DNA of 64,000 nucleotides from Megascapheus bottae (taxonomy: Eukaryota; Chordata; Mammalia; Rodentia; Geomyidae), in NCBI GenBank assembly GCA_024803745.1, contig JANJXV010000188.1:1081001-1145000 (forward strand), read 5' to 3'. Of this stretch, positions 23,075-35,808 are shown one piece after another; the first letter of the stretch is position 1, and every line of letters begins with the position of its first letter. The notes under the pieces were generated by a model, which was not told the DNA's origin, did no database searches, and saw only the letters and a list, made by a program, of their open reading frames with translations. Position numbers and translations under genes: made by a program.

Positions 23075-24164
23075 CTAAATCAAATTAAAATACATATTTA
23101 AGCATTACAGCATTCGCCATGCAAAGCCCAGAACTTCATGAAAACAGCTACTGTAACAATGATTTCAATGGCTCACTTCTGTAAGCCCAGACAATCAGGA
23201 GGCTGAGTTCTGCGGAGCATGCGTGGAAAGCCATCCCAAGCAGAGGAATCGTCTGGCTTTGCTCATCACTTCCACTTACAAACAGTGGCCACACTTTTCC
23301 CTTGTGCGTCTGGCCACTCCTATTGAACTTGCTGCAATCTCTGACATTTGGTCCCACCCCTTCCGGTTTCCATAGCCTTTCAAGGCTAAACTCATTTCCC
23401 TCATGTACATTTCCAGCCCTTACCTATTGAAGGAGATCATTTATACTTCAATGGTATTTGTTCCTGCCATTGTACTTGTAGACAGACCTACAAAAACCTT
23501 TACATGCCGAGGTCCCTTCTGTAGATGGTGTCACATGTTGCTTGTTCATTCTAACTCATGTTGCTGTGAGCAGTGATTTTCTGGTCTCCTGTGTAGGAGG
23601 ACAAACTTCCTGAAGATGCTGATTATCATTCTTTGTCTGGCTTTCACCCACAATCCCTGACTTTTTTTATAGGACTTGCCCCTATTCTGTTTGGTGAGCA
23701 GTTTTCTAGAGACCTATTTTTGCCATGGTCTTGTTCTAAAGCTTCTTTCAGACATATATTCAACCGCATTATTTGCAGGGTTGGATATCTAGAGCCTATT
23801 CTTGATTGGTTTTTCCATGTTAACCCAGTGCCTGTGAAATAAATTCACCCAGAATCCCTGGCTAATGGGCTCTGACATGAGCACCTCTGGAGGAGTTAGG
23901 GATACAGCTGGATAGATCTCAGATTGAACTTTTGAATCTTAGAAGAGATCAAAGTGGCTAATAAACCTAGGCCACATGTCTACTTCACATCTTTGGGAAT
24001 TACCAAAAACAAATCCCTTATTATTTTTGAACATGACTAGTAGAACTTCACGTTTTATAACTTTCAATTCCTTAATACACTTCTCTAAGAACCTGATGTA
24101 TCTGATGTAACCTGGCAGTCTCTTTCATGGAGGACACTTTTTTATTCTTTTTTCCTTCTTTCTT
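23075..24164. other. Intron sequence between exons F and H
   Basis: Contains a degraded SINE piece near 23155-23260. The open frames at 23148-23842 show no coding signals. Confidence 0.45.
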
Positions 24165-24356
24165 TTTTTGTTGGTCATGGGACGTGAACTCTGGGCTTGG
24201 GCGGTGTCCCTGAGTTCTTCAGCTCAAGGCTATGGTGCACTTCCAGCTTTCTAGTGGTTAGTTGGAGATAAGAATCTCACAGACTTTTGTGCCAGGGCTG
24301 GCTTTGAACCTTGATCGAGTAGCTAGGATTACAGGAGTGAGCCATCAGTGCCTGGT
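24165..24356 (-). repeat. 7SL-Geo dimer SINE
   Basis: A minus-strand dimer with the Geo unit at 24165-24250 and the 7SL-type unit at 24250-24356. Confidence 0.8.
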
Positions 24357-24779
24357 TTGGAGAACCTTTTATCAGTGTATTTTCCTGTCCTGTGTATCAA
24401 AGTATGCCACTTAACTGGCACTAATTCATATATTTCAGTGTTTCTTCAGCCTTCAGAGAGATCAGTCATCACAAATGTCTACGTGTATAATGGAACTGCA
24501 TGCAAACAGCTACTATATCCAGAATTAGTTCCTGGAGACAACTACCTCACTACTCGCATCGAGTCCTCCCCATGCCATCTTGTGTTCTTGATCATTACAG
24601 GAGCAAGCATGGGTGACGGGAGACACTTTCTCCTGCTAAATTCTTATGTAGCTTTCAGTTCTCTCCACACATCAGCATCTTGAATGATTCAAAAATTTCT
24701 ACTGAGATGAGCTGTTTAAGAAAGACCTGGAAAGTCTGATGAACCAAGTGAAATAGTTTCTTCATGTTTTAGTTTTTAA

Positions 24780-25060
24780 TATTCAGTTTTAATTGTTATT
24801 AGAAAGGGGAAGTACAGAATGCTTGGCATTACATAAGTCAGGTAATGAGTACATTTCTTCTTGGACAATGTCACTCCTTCCCGTTCCCACCCACAAGTTG
24901 TACAACTCATTTTCAACATACAATCTACTGAGTACCACTGCTACATTTGTTTACTCTTTGTTCCCTATCTTTATGTTCTCCTTTACCCCCACAAAGACAG
25001 ATAAATCAACAGACAAAAAAAAGGAAACAAAAACAACAACAAAGAATAAAACCTGGGAAT
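24780..25060 (-). mobile_element. Old LINE-1 3' end
   Basis: The antisense 3' UTR pattern 'GTCAGGTAATGAGTACATTT' matches the copy at 40310-40565. It ends in an A-rich stretch with AAC units. Confidence 0.6.
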
Positions 25061-25479
25061 ACTTTTTAAGCAACAATGCTTAAACAATGCTAAGTAGCTG
25101 AGATTTTAGACATGAGATTATGAACATGATTATGAGCATGCCCAGTTTGTTTTGAGATAGGGAAATGTTAATTCCCTATGCACCCACAGCCACCTACAGA
25201 AGCTGCCCTCACTTTGGCTCCCATGGGCTGAGTTCATGTAGGTATGTAGCATCATGCTCAGCTAGGTGTTCTTTTCAGATGCCAGAGAGAAAAACATTCT
25301 AGAGGGAAAAGTGTTCCCTAGGGACATACCATGCATTCTTCATGAGGAATTCAGATTACAAATGATTCCTCTGCAAAACATCACTGAAATATTAGATTAT
25401 AAAGACAAACTCAGGACTCTAGTACAAGTTTGTTTTTTACTTAAATTTCTTGTAATATCAAAAACTGTATGTTGTAAAT

Positions 25480-25645
25480 GTACTAAACTACGGGGAGGGA
25501 CAGGAGATCTGGAGGGAACAACTTGTGAGAAAATGAAGGAGAGAGTAACACTGTTCAAAAACAAATGTATTCATCACCTGATTTATGTACCTGTAACTCA
25601 TCTGTACATCATCTTTACAATAAATTTATTTTTTTTAATTTAAAA
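25480..25645 (+). mobile_element. Old LINE-1 3' end
   Basis: The sense 3' terminus with 'CTGTAACTCATCTGTACATC' and 'CAATAAATTTATTTTTTTT'. Truncated. Confidence 0.65.
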
Positions 25646-25849
25646 ATACTCTCTGATACCGATATTACACCAATTTCTAGATGGCAAAATTTAACCACTG
25701 ATAAAATTAAGTGAGCATAAAAGTTTCATTTACAATGATCTAGTTTCCTTGGCATCTTATTACAAACTTCATCAACTTTTTTGAATTCAAGTGCCATCAA
25801 GTCAACACAACAGCTGTAAAGAGGATGAAGCACCAATGTGAATACAAGA

Positions 25850-26082
25850 AATACTGCACCAGTGGCTCATGCCTGTAATCCTAGCTACTCAGGAGGCTGA
25901 GATCTTAGGAACAAGGTTCAGAGCCAGCCCTGGCATAAAGTCCTGTGAGACTCTTATCTTCAATTAACCAGTAAAAAAATGGAATTGGCACTATGGCTCA
26001 AAGGGTAGAGCTGTAGCTTTGGGCTGGATATGGACGGTGGCCAGGCCCAGAGTTCAAGCCCCACAACCAATGAGAAAAGAAA
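25850..26082 (+). repeat. 7SL-Geo dimer SINE
   Basis: Full dimer about 100 bp left of coding exon F, in the intron. Confidence 0.85.
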
Positions 26083-26188
26083 TACGGCCATCAATAACCT
26101 TTGTCAAATTGACTTAAACATTCCTTACTCTGACAATGGAAAAAGAAGTCTTCCTCTTTAGTGTGGTAGACTTTGGGAAGAGACTCAC

Positions 26189-26303
26189 CAAAGGAGAGCT
26201 TGCCAGTTTTGCCCTTTGTCTTTTCAGCTTATGTTGAAGTCTTTCAATTTTCTTTGTTTTCTTTTCTATTGTAGCTTTCAATAAGAAATTTTGAAGTACA
26301 AGC
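26189..26303 (-). CDS. Coding exon F of the coiled-coil gene
   Basis: The acceptor is 'AAAACCTGCCTTGTAG' and the donor 'CCTTTG|GTGAGT', both strong. The 115 nt are phase 2 in and phase 0 out, with 38 open codons. The core 'LLKATIEKKTKKIERLQHKL' shows heptad spacing of Leu and Ile with charged flanks, typical of a parallel coiled coil. The other two frames contain stops. Confidence 0.75.
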
Positions 26304-28317
26304 CTACAAGGCAGGTTTTAAAATAATTATTTCCACATATCCAGTTTTAAATGTTTCATATAATTTTAAACAAGGTTCTAAATAAATGATTATAGATATT
26401 CTGAAATGCCTCAAAAGATTTTAGTAATCATACTTTTGTTTCATATAAAATGTGCAAAATTAGGATTAACTTGAGATGTTATACACATATCATGTTTCTC
26501 TTCTTGTTCTGTTGTGGATCCTATAAAAGCCCCCATTCAGCCAACCATCTTCCCAACCACTGAACTACTTCCCAAACCCCTGGATATGCATTTTAGGAAC
26601 TCAGAATGCAGGTTCCTTAGCTTCACACAGATGTATGTAATTTATGATGCTTCAATTTATACTTTTGCATTTCATCTTCCATTTCCTTTGCCTTTGGTAC
26701 AGCTTCTGTGCATCCTTCCTCCTTTCCTTCTTGCAACTAAAAGAGATGAGAAACATTTTAGCAACATTCTGGTACACTTTTGTACACCAACTGTTTTTGT
26801 GCTGGCATGTTTCAAGCATTGTGAGACCCCTTCATCCCCATGCTGTTCTGGTCCACTTTAGGGCTCATACTGTGTACTTCGCTAAGGCAGTTTCAAGGAA
26901 TTCACATGGTCCACAGAGCCTACAATTATACTGGCTAGCCTTGTACAGACATAATTATGACCCTGTTCTAGAACTTTTGTAGTTTAAAAATGTTTTGAGT
27001 GTGTATTAGAACAATGGGTTTCTTTGCACATATTTTCTGTTAATCATATCTTCTATTAGCTTCTCCTATTACTCTCTCCATGATCCCAGTCCTCCTCCTT
27101 TAAGAGATTCTCCTTTTACTTCTTGCTCAAACATTATTTTTAAGGTTTGTTTTTTTATCAGACATTCTAATTGGCAAAATGGAGAAGTGTCTGTGGAAAA
27201 CATTTATATTTGGAATTTAAAGCACTAACACATTGTATAGAATATGAAACTTTCACATATACAAATATGCAGAACTAGGCTACGCTTGGGATGGAATAGC
27301 ATGTTATTCTGTAATAAATGGGCTCTGCATCTCAGAGTGTGAGTGGTAGCATGTTCATAGTTTGCACAGTGCCTGCCTCTGAACCACCCTCCTCAGCTAA
27401 TTAGTATGTGTTATCATGCAAGGTAATGCCTGTGTCTTCAATTCTCCACTGGTGCCATGAAAATCAGAACAGTATAGAATTCACTGGCTTTGGAAATGTT
27501 AAGCTAGGAAACATCCAGAAAGGGCCAGTAGCACAGAGAACTGTCTGCATTTGCATATGATCACATTTTATATTCTGATAACATGCCATCCTTTAGGAAG
27601 TGGCATGTGGGTGGGAGAAGTCTTCAGGAGACCAATCCTTCTTCACAGCAGTAACAGTGACAGAAAGTGGAGAGCACAAGGTTTCAGAATCAATCCCCAT
27701 GGCTAAAGCAAGTATCTACAGGTGCCATAGGCAGCAGTGGTTTTAGGCACAGGAAGCAAGAGATAGATGTCTTGTTCTCAGTGCTATTCAGGGGGTCATG
27801 ATCATGCAGCAGAAAGCACAACGGCACTTCTCCATTGGATGGCAAGTAATGGAGCTGACAATCAGAGGCAGGGGAAAGCCATGCACCTGAAATGCTGAAC
27901 TCTACTCTAAAGTCAAGATTCCCCTCAAAGCAATTCATTCTAAGACAGGGCTCATGACGGGCAACTTTAGCAAGCACTCAGATGCAAAGGTGCAAAGTAA
28001 AATGGGACCTAGCAGAAAATGGAGAGGCATACTTTTTTTTTTCGCAGTTCTTTCTGTAGGTGAGATGATATGGTAATATCTAGTAAAGGAAACAAGCTCT
28101 CTATTTACCACTGTGAGAAAACCATGCGCATTTATTTAAAAAGCTACCTTAGTACAGTAACAGTATAGGTACCCTATACTACCTTATGTGGTTTTGATAT
28201 ATAATTGCTTAAGAGTTATTGCTTAAAAACCTTGGTATGTCAATTTTTTGAGAATAAATAATTCCATTAGTAACAATTCCTTAATAATGACAACTGTTCA
28301 GTAAAAGTATGTTTTTT
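26304..28317. other. Intron sequence between exons E and F
   Basis: Phases require at least one more exon (phase 0 in, 2 out) between 26.3 and 29.6 kb. I did not find it. Open frames at 26514-26982 (plus) and 27690-27977 (minus) lack paired splice sites and known similarity. Confidence 0.45.
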
Positions 28318-28597
28318 TGTCAGTTGTGGGACTTGAACTCTAGGCCTGGGTGTTGTCCCTGAGCTCTTTGGCTCAAGGCTACTCTCCTACCTCTGGACCT
28401 GGGCTCTGTCCCTGAGCTCTTCAGCTCAAGACTACTGCCCTACCCCTTGAACCACAGTGCTATATCCGGTTTTCTGGTGGTTAATTGGAGATAATAGTCT
28501 CATGGTCTTTAGTTCCCAGGCTGAGTTTAAACTGCGATCCTCAGATCCCAGCCTCCTGAGTAGGATTACAGGTGTGAGCCACTGAGCCCAGCTAACA
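28318..28597 (-). repeat. 7SL-Geo SINE with a duplicated Geo segment
   Basis: The string 'GTCCCTGAGCTCTTNGGCTCAAG' type occurs twice (28352 and 28408), so the Geo unit is partly duplicated before the 7SL-type unit. Confidence 0.75.
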
Positions 28598-29129
28598 TAA
28601 ATATTCTTTTAAAAAGAAATCCAATAGCATAATATAGATATTTTATCAACTACTTATAGATTTTACGTACGCTTAACATTTCAGGCCTTTTATTCTAGGT
28701 GTAAAATGAGAGAAAAATTAATGTGATATATTTGCAATTCAGGGGAAATTCATAAATCATTTCTTTACAAGTTATCTTGAAATACTGAAACAAATGAATA
28801 TGGAGTCGGGGATGAGAATGAGGTTTTGTGGAAGGGACTCAGCTTGAGGGTTTGTTGTGACACATCACTTCCCAAAAGCTCTCTGACTGAAATAGGAGGT
28901 TATGTGAGGTAGAGGCTGGCTCTTCTCAAAGGGAGGAAATGACTTTTACAGTAGGGTTTCATCCCAGCTCCCTGTTCTCTTATCTACAAGTGAAGGAAGA
29001 AATTAACGTCCACATCCACACATCAAAACTTAGAATACAAATGGTTGATTTCAAGAGTTTTGATACAAAAGATAAAATACCCATTTTCTTCTTGGAAAAT
29101 ATTTACAAATTTCTCTTTTCTCTTTGGAT

Positions 29130-29352
29130 TTTTTTTTGAGCTTTGAACTTGGGGCCTGAGCACTGTCTCTGAGCTCTTTTGCTCTCTACACTTTGAGCCA
29201 CAACTCCATTTCTAGTTTTGAGTCATTAATTAGAGATGAGTCTAATGGGGACTTTTCTGTCAGGCTGACGTTAAACTATGATCCTCAACGATCCTCAAAT
29301 CTCAGTCTTCTGAGTAGCTAAGATTTCAGCCATGAGCCACTTGTGCCTGGCT
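29130..29352 (-). repeat. 7SL-Geo dimer SINE
   Basis: A minus-strand dimer with a T-run at its left end, the A-tail of the element. Confidence 0.8.
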
Positions 29353-29628
29353 GTCTTTGGATTTTGGCAATAGCGGTATTTTGAACATAGCCTGTGACTT
29401 GCTGGGCAAGGGAACCCTGGATGGCTCTCCCCCTCCCCCTTCCCCCCAAAAAACCTCTTGTTTGGCTGAGGCCACTGGGAATGTCATCCTGTCATTGTTG
29501 CACTATACCTCATGTGATGAGACCAACAATTGCATACACACATGCAATTCCATAACACACAGAGCTGGTTCTTAAAATGTGTCCATCTGCACAATCATAC
29601 AATATTTGGAAATGACTAAAGGGAATAC

Positions 29629-29766
29629 CTCAGAATTCAGTTTTTGTTGCTCCATTTGTATCTCCTTGGGCAGGCAAAGACAATTTGATGAGATTTCAGT
29701 TTCTAGTCTTCTGTCTTTTGCTAGTTTGGAAAGTTCCCTCTTGATTTCTTTTTGTTCCTCTGAAAG
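29629..29766 (-). CDS. Coding exon E of the coiled-coil gene
   Basis: A 138-nt exon (46 codons, phase 0/0) between acceptor 'AAATGTATTTCTAG' and donor 'TCTGAG|GTATTC'. The peptide opens 'LSEEQKEIKRELSKLAKDRR', a strong amphipathic coiled-coil segment, and closes 'KEIQMEQQKLNSE'. The frame runs straight on from exon D. The next exon in the transcript, which must be phase 0 in and 2 out, was not found. Confidence 0.7.
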
Positions 29767-30019
29767 CTAGAAATACATTTTCTTAATTTTTTGGTGTCAT
29801 ACTATAACTGGGAGAAGCAGATCTTAAATTTGAAACAGTGCTTATTTTAATTCACCATTTTGTTGCTTGTAATGTGGCTCAAATTCAAAGCCTCTTGATT
29901 GCTAGGTAATTGCTCAACCATTTGAGCCACATCTCTACTTTTAAGCTATTTTGGTTTTTTTTTGGGGGGGGCACGGCTGGGGCCATGATATTCCTACTGA
30001 TATTTCCTGTGTTGCTTAC

Positions 30020-30109
30020 ATTAAAGGAAAGCTTCACCAGGCCCCAGTTATTTCCTGGGATTGGGGCTTCCTGATTTTTACCAGGCTGTGATTTATTCAT
30101 CTCTGCTTT
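30020..30109 (-). CDS. Coding exon D of the coiled-coil gene
   Basis: There are two closely spaced AG acceptors, at 30114 and 30110. Using the second gives a 90-nt exon (30 codons, phase 0/0) that fits exon C. The first would bring in a stop after six codons in phase 0. The donor is 'TTTAAT|GTAAGC'. The peptide begins 'KAEMNKSQPGKNQEAP' and ends 'WGLVKLSFN'. The close AG pair could allow alternative splicing. Confidence 0.6.
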
Positions 30110-30394
30110 CTGACTAACAGAAATTACAAGTATTAACCTGCGCATCTGACAATTTAAGGTCCTTTATCCAATATACTTTACATAGACTTTAATTTCTCCT
30201 ATGACAAAATGTTGACAACAATCAAAAATAATTCTTTAATACGGTCAGAGATGAGATTCTACTGTGAAACATAATCACCTCACAAAATATTTGACTAGTG
30301 TAATTATACTTTCAAAGCTTTAACATTAAAATACCTATATTAATATTTATTCCAGTGATTAAAATCAATATGCCTTCTACTCCTTCCTTTAGAA

Positions 30395-30890
30395 CATATA
30401 CACTGAAGGAAGGAAATATAAGTCTAAGTGAAATGAACTCCAGGATATGGAAAAAAGAGATATGTCCTTGTGGATGATGCCTTTAATGTATTATGTGAAG
30501 CTGTTTCTTTACTCTGCTTTTTTATTTTTATTGTTCTATTTTTTCTTTTTTCCCTTATTGTTTATCACCTGTTGTTGCTGTATCTGACTTTGGTACCTGA
30601 TGTATTATACATATATTTATTTATTTATTTGAATCAGGGAAGGAAAGGGGAAAAGCAAGATGCTGAGACAAAGGCCAAAGGATGAAGCAGTGTAAAAGGA
30701 ATATTCACAAGAAAATACGTTGCAAATGAACTTTACAACTTGGGATGTGGTGGAGGTATGGGAAGTGGGAGAAAAACATGGGAAGAGGGAAAATGTTCAA
30801 GAGGTAATGTACTCACTACCTTACAAATCTAAACACAACCTCTCTATACATCACCCTGATAATAAAATGAAAAAGAAAGAAAGAACATAG
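30395..30890 (+). mobile_element. LINE-1 3' UTR, truncated
   Basis: The sense L1 3' end finishes with 'CTGATAATAAAATGAAAAAG'. It lies in the intron between C and D, antisense to the gene. Confidence 0.8.
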
Positions 30891-31119
30891 AACACGAGGG
30901 TCTGCCACAGGAGCTCACACTAGGTATGTAAGAGGTAGACTTTGGAAGGAGGTGCAGGAGGGAATGTGATGAGTCTCCCTTATCACCCAGCAAGCCAGGC
31001 ATGTTGGAATGTACTCGAGATCCCAGTACATGATAGGCAACGATAAGAAGGACCATAGTCTGTGGCCATCTCTGTGCAAAATGGATACCAAGAGAAAAGC
31101 AACTAAATCACATAAAGGA

Positions 31120-31235
31120 CTGGCAGCTAGGCAGTGTGGATCGTCCTGCAATCTTAGCAATTCATGTAGATGAAACCTGAAGATTATAGTTCAAAGCCAG
31201 CCATAGCATAGAAGTCTGTGAGATATTTCTCTCCA

Positions 31236-31284
<49 letters not shown>

Positions 31285-31390
31285 CACCAGAGATGGAGCT
31301 GTGGCTCAGTGATAAAGTGCTAGATTTGAGCAGAAAGATCAGGGACAGTGAATAGGCTTTGAGTTCAAGCCTCAGGACAATCACGCAAAA
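31120..31390 (+). repeat. 7SL-Geo SINE interrupted by (AC)n
   Basis: A pure (AC)22 tract (31239-31282) has grown in the linker between the 7SL-type and Geo units. Confidence 0.8.
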
Positions 31391-31490
31391 AACAAAAGAA
31401 AGGATTGGTAATGTGAGTGAAGCAGTGGAGTACTTGTCCAACAAATTCGAACTCTAAATTCAATTTCAGTTGCTCAAAAAAAGAGGGGAG

Positions 31491-31735
31491 GGGCCAGGAG
31501 TTTGGCCTAGTGGTAGAGTGGTTGCCTAGCATCCACAAAGACCTAGGTTCGATTCCTCGGTACCACATACATAGAAGAAAGCCAGAAGTAGTGCAAAAAA
31601 AAAAAAAGAAGGGAAAAGGAATGGAAGAAGAAGAGAAAAGAAAGGAGGGAAAGTAAGGAGAGGGGAGCAGAGGATGAAAAAGGAAAGAAAAAAAGAAAGA
31701 AGGAAAGAAGGAAGGAAAGAAGGAAGGGATAATAT
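31491..31735 (+). repeat. Truncated IDL-Geo and GA-rich repeat
   Basis: A complete ID-like unit with only the first bases of Geo, then an A-run that degenerates into a purine-rich (GAAA/GGAA) tract of about 130 bp. Confidence 0.85.
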
Positions 31736-32110
31736 ATACTAAACATATGTTAGATGTTAAGAATTAGTCCCAATTATTTGTTTTAAATATCATTATTTCT
31801 AGAAGGAGACACACTGTGTCCTGCCTAAGTGAAACAATAACAAATCACATAAACAGAGCTTTGGTCAAACACAGGCCAGGCATACAAAGGTGGACCCGCA
31901 GGATAGCAAGTCTACTGATGAAGCAGGTGTGTTAAGTGTGTGGAAGTGCATCCTTCTGATGGTTTTGCAGTGATGAAATTGCCTAATCATGCAGTTCCTT
32001 GTGCAGGTGCCTGCTGAATATACTAAATCAAAGGGATACAAAAAATAATATTGGCAATGAAATAAATAAAATAAACATAGCAATTGGATGTCTGTAGCAG
32101 ATTTATTTAC

Positions 32111-32243
32111 CTGAATCAAGGCATTTCGTAAAGTCTCTAATTCCATATCACATGAACAAGGTTGCTGATTGCCTTCTTTATTATCTTGTCTTTCCTTGTT
32201 TTGTTCAGATGAGCAATGTGCATTTGTCTTCTTGTCATCTAGT
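32111..32243 (-). CDS. Coding exon C of the coiled-coil gene
   Basis: The donor is 'ATTCAG|GTAAAT'. The acceptor 'CATGTCTTAAG' is the weakest of the set. The 133 nt are phase 2 in and phase 0 out. Joining to B gives an Arg codon and 44 further codons, a hydrophilic Lys/Asn/Gln-rich stretch containing 'SSEQNKERQDNKEGNQQ' and ending 'DMELETLRNALIQ'. Gene membership rests mainly on the phase match and on the donor. Confidence 0.65.
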
Positions 32244-32939
32244 CTTAAGACATGAATACAGTTGTAAAATTTCTTTTGTTAGAAAATGTAAAGCTCATTG
32301 GCCGATATCTCTTCACATGTTACCATAATAAAACTTTTATGATCCCTTCCTTTCTAGCCTTATGTAGTATGTCACTTAAATCTCTTCCAAAAGCTACCAC
32401 AGTAGAAAAGGAACAATTAAAGATAATTCTGTTACTTAGGAAGCTACTTTTACTAGCATAAAATATGAAAATGAAACTCTAATATTTTTCATAAGAGATG
32501 AAAGTCATTTTTATATAATCCTACTGTTCTCTCAACTAAACTAGGTAACACAATGTAGCTCATAAGTTTGAAGGTTAATGTGCACAAATGTGCATACATT
32601 TTCTACAAAAAAGTTTTATCTTTATACAATCTTTCCAATGATTCAAAGAATGACTTGCAGTGTAAGGTAGCCCCTTAAGATATTTTCACACAACATGTAT
32701 CTACCCAGTACCAGAACCCCAAGCCAAGCTAAGTTTTCTAATATCTGCAACCACACTTCCATGTTTCCTTTATGTAACAGTGTCACTGATTAATATCAGT
32801 ATGAATACTAGGAAGAACTTAAATGATAAACTTAAATAATACAATAGTTACTAAAATAAAACAGTAACTTTTCTAGCATAGATTAATTTTTAGATATGCA
32901 TATATAATAGGGATACTAGATAAAATAATTAAAGAATTC

Positions 32940-33136
32940 TTTTTTTTGCCAGTCCTGGGGCTTGAACTCAGGGCCTGGGCACTGTCCTTGGGCTTTTTCC
33001 TCAAGGCTAGCCCTCTACCTCTCAAGCGACAGCACCACTTCTGGTTTTTCTATATATATAGCACCGAGGAATCAAACCTAGGGCTTCCTGCATGCTAGAC
33101 AAGTACTCTACCACTAAGTCACACTCCCGCCCACCC
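32940..33136 (-). repeat. IDL-Geo dimer SINE
   Basis: A minus-strand full dimer with a T-run at its left end. Confidence 0.85.
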
Positions 33137-33550
33137 CAAAGAACTACTTTCTAATCAACTTTTTCTTTCATTGTTGTTGAGTGAGAATAAGTGACTGCTC
33201 CTGTCAGCCTCAGAGAAACAGAAGAATCTAACACAGTTGAAGCACTGGATTTAATCCCCAGAACCAGCTGTAAAAAAATAAATATATAATTTTTAAAAAC
33301 ATTTTACTGAGTAGAAATGACAATTGTATATTGTAAGGAATTGTGAAAGAATAGAAACATTCTATGAGTATTTTTGAAATATTGATCAAAGTCTTTATCT
33401 ACTCATATTTTACACAGGTAGACATATTTGCTACACATAACATTTATTGAAAGAAAATAATTAGAAATATATAAAATTACTTATATGAAGAATATTCTTC
33501 ATCAGCATCAGTTTTAATTAAAAAAAATTAAGGTTCAAAAAGAGTTTGCA

Positions 33551-33732
33551 GCCTGCGAGTGTGGCCTAGAGGTAGAGTATGGAAGTGGCATAGTATGGAA
33601 GAAATCTTGGGTTTGATTTCACAGTTCCAAATGCACAGAAAAAATGTTGGAAGTGGTGCTGAGTGCTAGCCTTGAGAAAGTTCAGTGACAATGTCCAGGC
33701 CGAATTCAAGCTACAGGACTGGAAAAAAAAGT
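33551..33732 (+). repeat. IDL-Geo SINE, diverged
   Basis: The A-box region is disrupted by a short duplicated 'TATGGAAGTGGCATAG' piece. Confidence 0.7.
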
Positions 33733-33807
33733 TTTTGCAATATACTGAGATGTCTGTTCTACTTTGTTTACATCATTAAAATTGAGGTTCAGGAAATATT
33801 CCTGGAG

Positions 33808-33996
33808 CAGGGAGTTTGGCCTAGTGGTAGAGTGCTTGCCTAGCATGCATGAACACCTGGGTTTGATTCCTCAATGCCATATACATAGAAAAGCCAGAAG
33901 TGGTACTGTCGCTTGAGAGGTAGAGGGTAGCCTTGAGGAAAAAGCCCAAGGACAGTGTCCAGGCTCTGAATTCAAGCCCCAGGACTGGCAATAAAA
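33808..33996 (+). repeat. IDL-Geo dimer SINE
   Basis: Full dimer about 80 bp after the previous one, same orientation. Confidence 0.85.
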
Positions 33997-34165
33997 ATAT
34001 TCCTTTAATTACTTCATGTATCAATGGTAAATAACTCATCAAAAAATATCAAGCACCACAAAACAAAACCCTGAAGAAAGTGAGAGGGAAGTCAGTCACA
34101 GCAAAAGTTCTTTTCTGTATGTATTTAAATGGAGCTCAAATGTTTCCACACAACTAGATACATAC

Positions 34166-34361
34166 CTCCAATGACAAAATTCTCTTTCCTGTTCTTCTTC
34201 GCACTGTAACTGTGATAATACTTTGCTTTCTGCTCGTTCCTTTTCCTGGCATTTCAATACATTTTCCAAACATATTCTTATATGTATTTTACGCTGTCTT
34301 TTTTTAAGTTGTGAAGCTATTTTATATGAGTGAATTGCATCCTGGGTCTGAAATAGCTGAC
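34166..34361 (-). CDS. Coding exon B of the coiled-coil gene
   Basis: The acceptor 'TTTTCTGTTTTCTTTCAG' is near ideal and the donor is 'TGGAG|GTATGT'. The 196-nt exon is phase 1 in and phase 2 out, so it joins exon A by completing a Gly codon. The peptide has a basic patch ('SQLKKRQRKIHIR') followed by Cys- and Glu-rich charged helix ('KCQEKERAESKVL', 'EEEQEREF'). The basic patch could be a nuclear-localisation or nucleic-acid contact, which is inference. The exon lies about 750 bp left of the second segmental-duplication copy, so that copy is intronic. Confidence 0.75.
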
Positions 34362-35114
34362 CTGAAAGAAAACAGAAAAAATTCTTTGGGCACATAAAGG
34401 ACCACATGTACCCGTAATCTCTCATTCTCACTCTGGACACTCTACCCCATATGAAACCACTGTACAAAGCTCTGCAGGTTACATCCCTGTTCTGGGTTAG
34501 CTTAGAGCCTAGGGCAGTAGAAAGGCAGAAAAATGACCACTGTCGATTAACTAGATGCATTTTCTCCTTGTTCTAGGAATTTATTAGGCACAGGAGTACT
34601 TTCCAGAAGAAAATAGCTACCCTGATAATTAAACACTAAAAAGGAGACAGGAAGAGAGACTATGAGCTGATATTTATCCAATCTACAATAGTTATTGATG
34701 CTTCATGGCAGTCTGTTTCTACCTAAGATGGAGTAAACTGTGTTGAGCTATGCTTCTGCCTGAAGCCAATCCAAAAATATTCAAGCAAACCACACTAAAG
34801 CACTTTGAAGACAACATATTTGAGAGAATGGAGTCAGTGAATGCACTGCTAAACTATTGCAGAGGGGTGTCCTTGAGAGACAGTGAAGAAAATATTCCCA
34901 GTGCCCAGGCCCTTCTGTGAGAGGGATACAGACCAAGGCACAGAAAGAAGAGAGCTAGGTGGTCCATACTCCAGGTTCCCAAGATGCAGTGGTGAGGAAA
35001 ACAGGCTGATGGAAGCGAGGAGGATGAGTGTCATGTGACAGCGCACTGGAGAGTTCAGAGAGGAACAAGGGGAATTCAGGAGAGCTACACAGGACCCCCT
35101 TGCATATGTAGCAG
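34362..35114. other. Intron sequence between exons A and B
   Basis: No repeat was recognised. The minus-strand frames at 34849-35167 are not supported by splice signals. Confidence 0.45.
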
Positions 35115-35544
35115 AGCAGTGGATCACGTGTGTTCAGAAAGGGGCCTGGCATTGAGGAATAAAACACATGAAGAGATGAAAGAAAACTACCTATTGTTCA
35201 CACACTGCCAGGAACTGATGCCTTTATAGAACAGAGGACATCAGAAAGGCCTTGCTTCAACAGGGCAGAATTAACCCTCAATAAATCTTGTCCTGAAATA
35301 TCTTAACAATTTATGAAACCAAGACAGAAAGAACCAACTTCATCTGAAAGTGACTTGCTTCCAAAAATAGGGCTCAAGAAATCAAGTTGTACATTACAGA
35401 AATAATACAGAAGGTTGATGAGCATAACTAATCATGTATTAACCACCATGATTACTCTGTAGTTTTCTCAGTAGTCCCAACTGATACATTTTATTCTGCA
35501 CTTGGGAGAACTTAATAAAAGAAAGAAATCGTATGCTGATAGAT

Positions 35545-35763
35545 CTGGATGCTGTAGCTCAACCCTATAATCCTAGATACTCAGGAGGCTCACAGGATCA
35601 GGGTGGGCAAGTAAATAAATACAGGAGGCCCTTATCTTCAGTTAGTTAGCAAACCCCCAGAGGGTTGAGCCTAGACTCGAGTGGTACAGAACCAACCAAA
35701 AGCAAAATGCCAAGCATTTGAGCCTCAGACTTCCAGACTTTCTGCACATGTGCGTACACACGT

Positions 35764-35806
<43 letters not shown>
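35545..35806 (+). repeat. 7SL-Geo SINE and (AC)n
   Basis: Copy-2 counterpart of 4385-4639. The (AC)21 tract occupies 35765-35806. Confidence 0.75.

Positions 35807-35808
<2 letters not shown>

Noticed and set aside
31543..31746. Minus-strand Ser/Phe/Leu-rich frame
   Set aside because: It is the translation of a GA-rich simple repeat.
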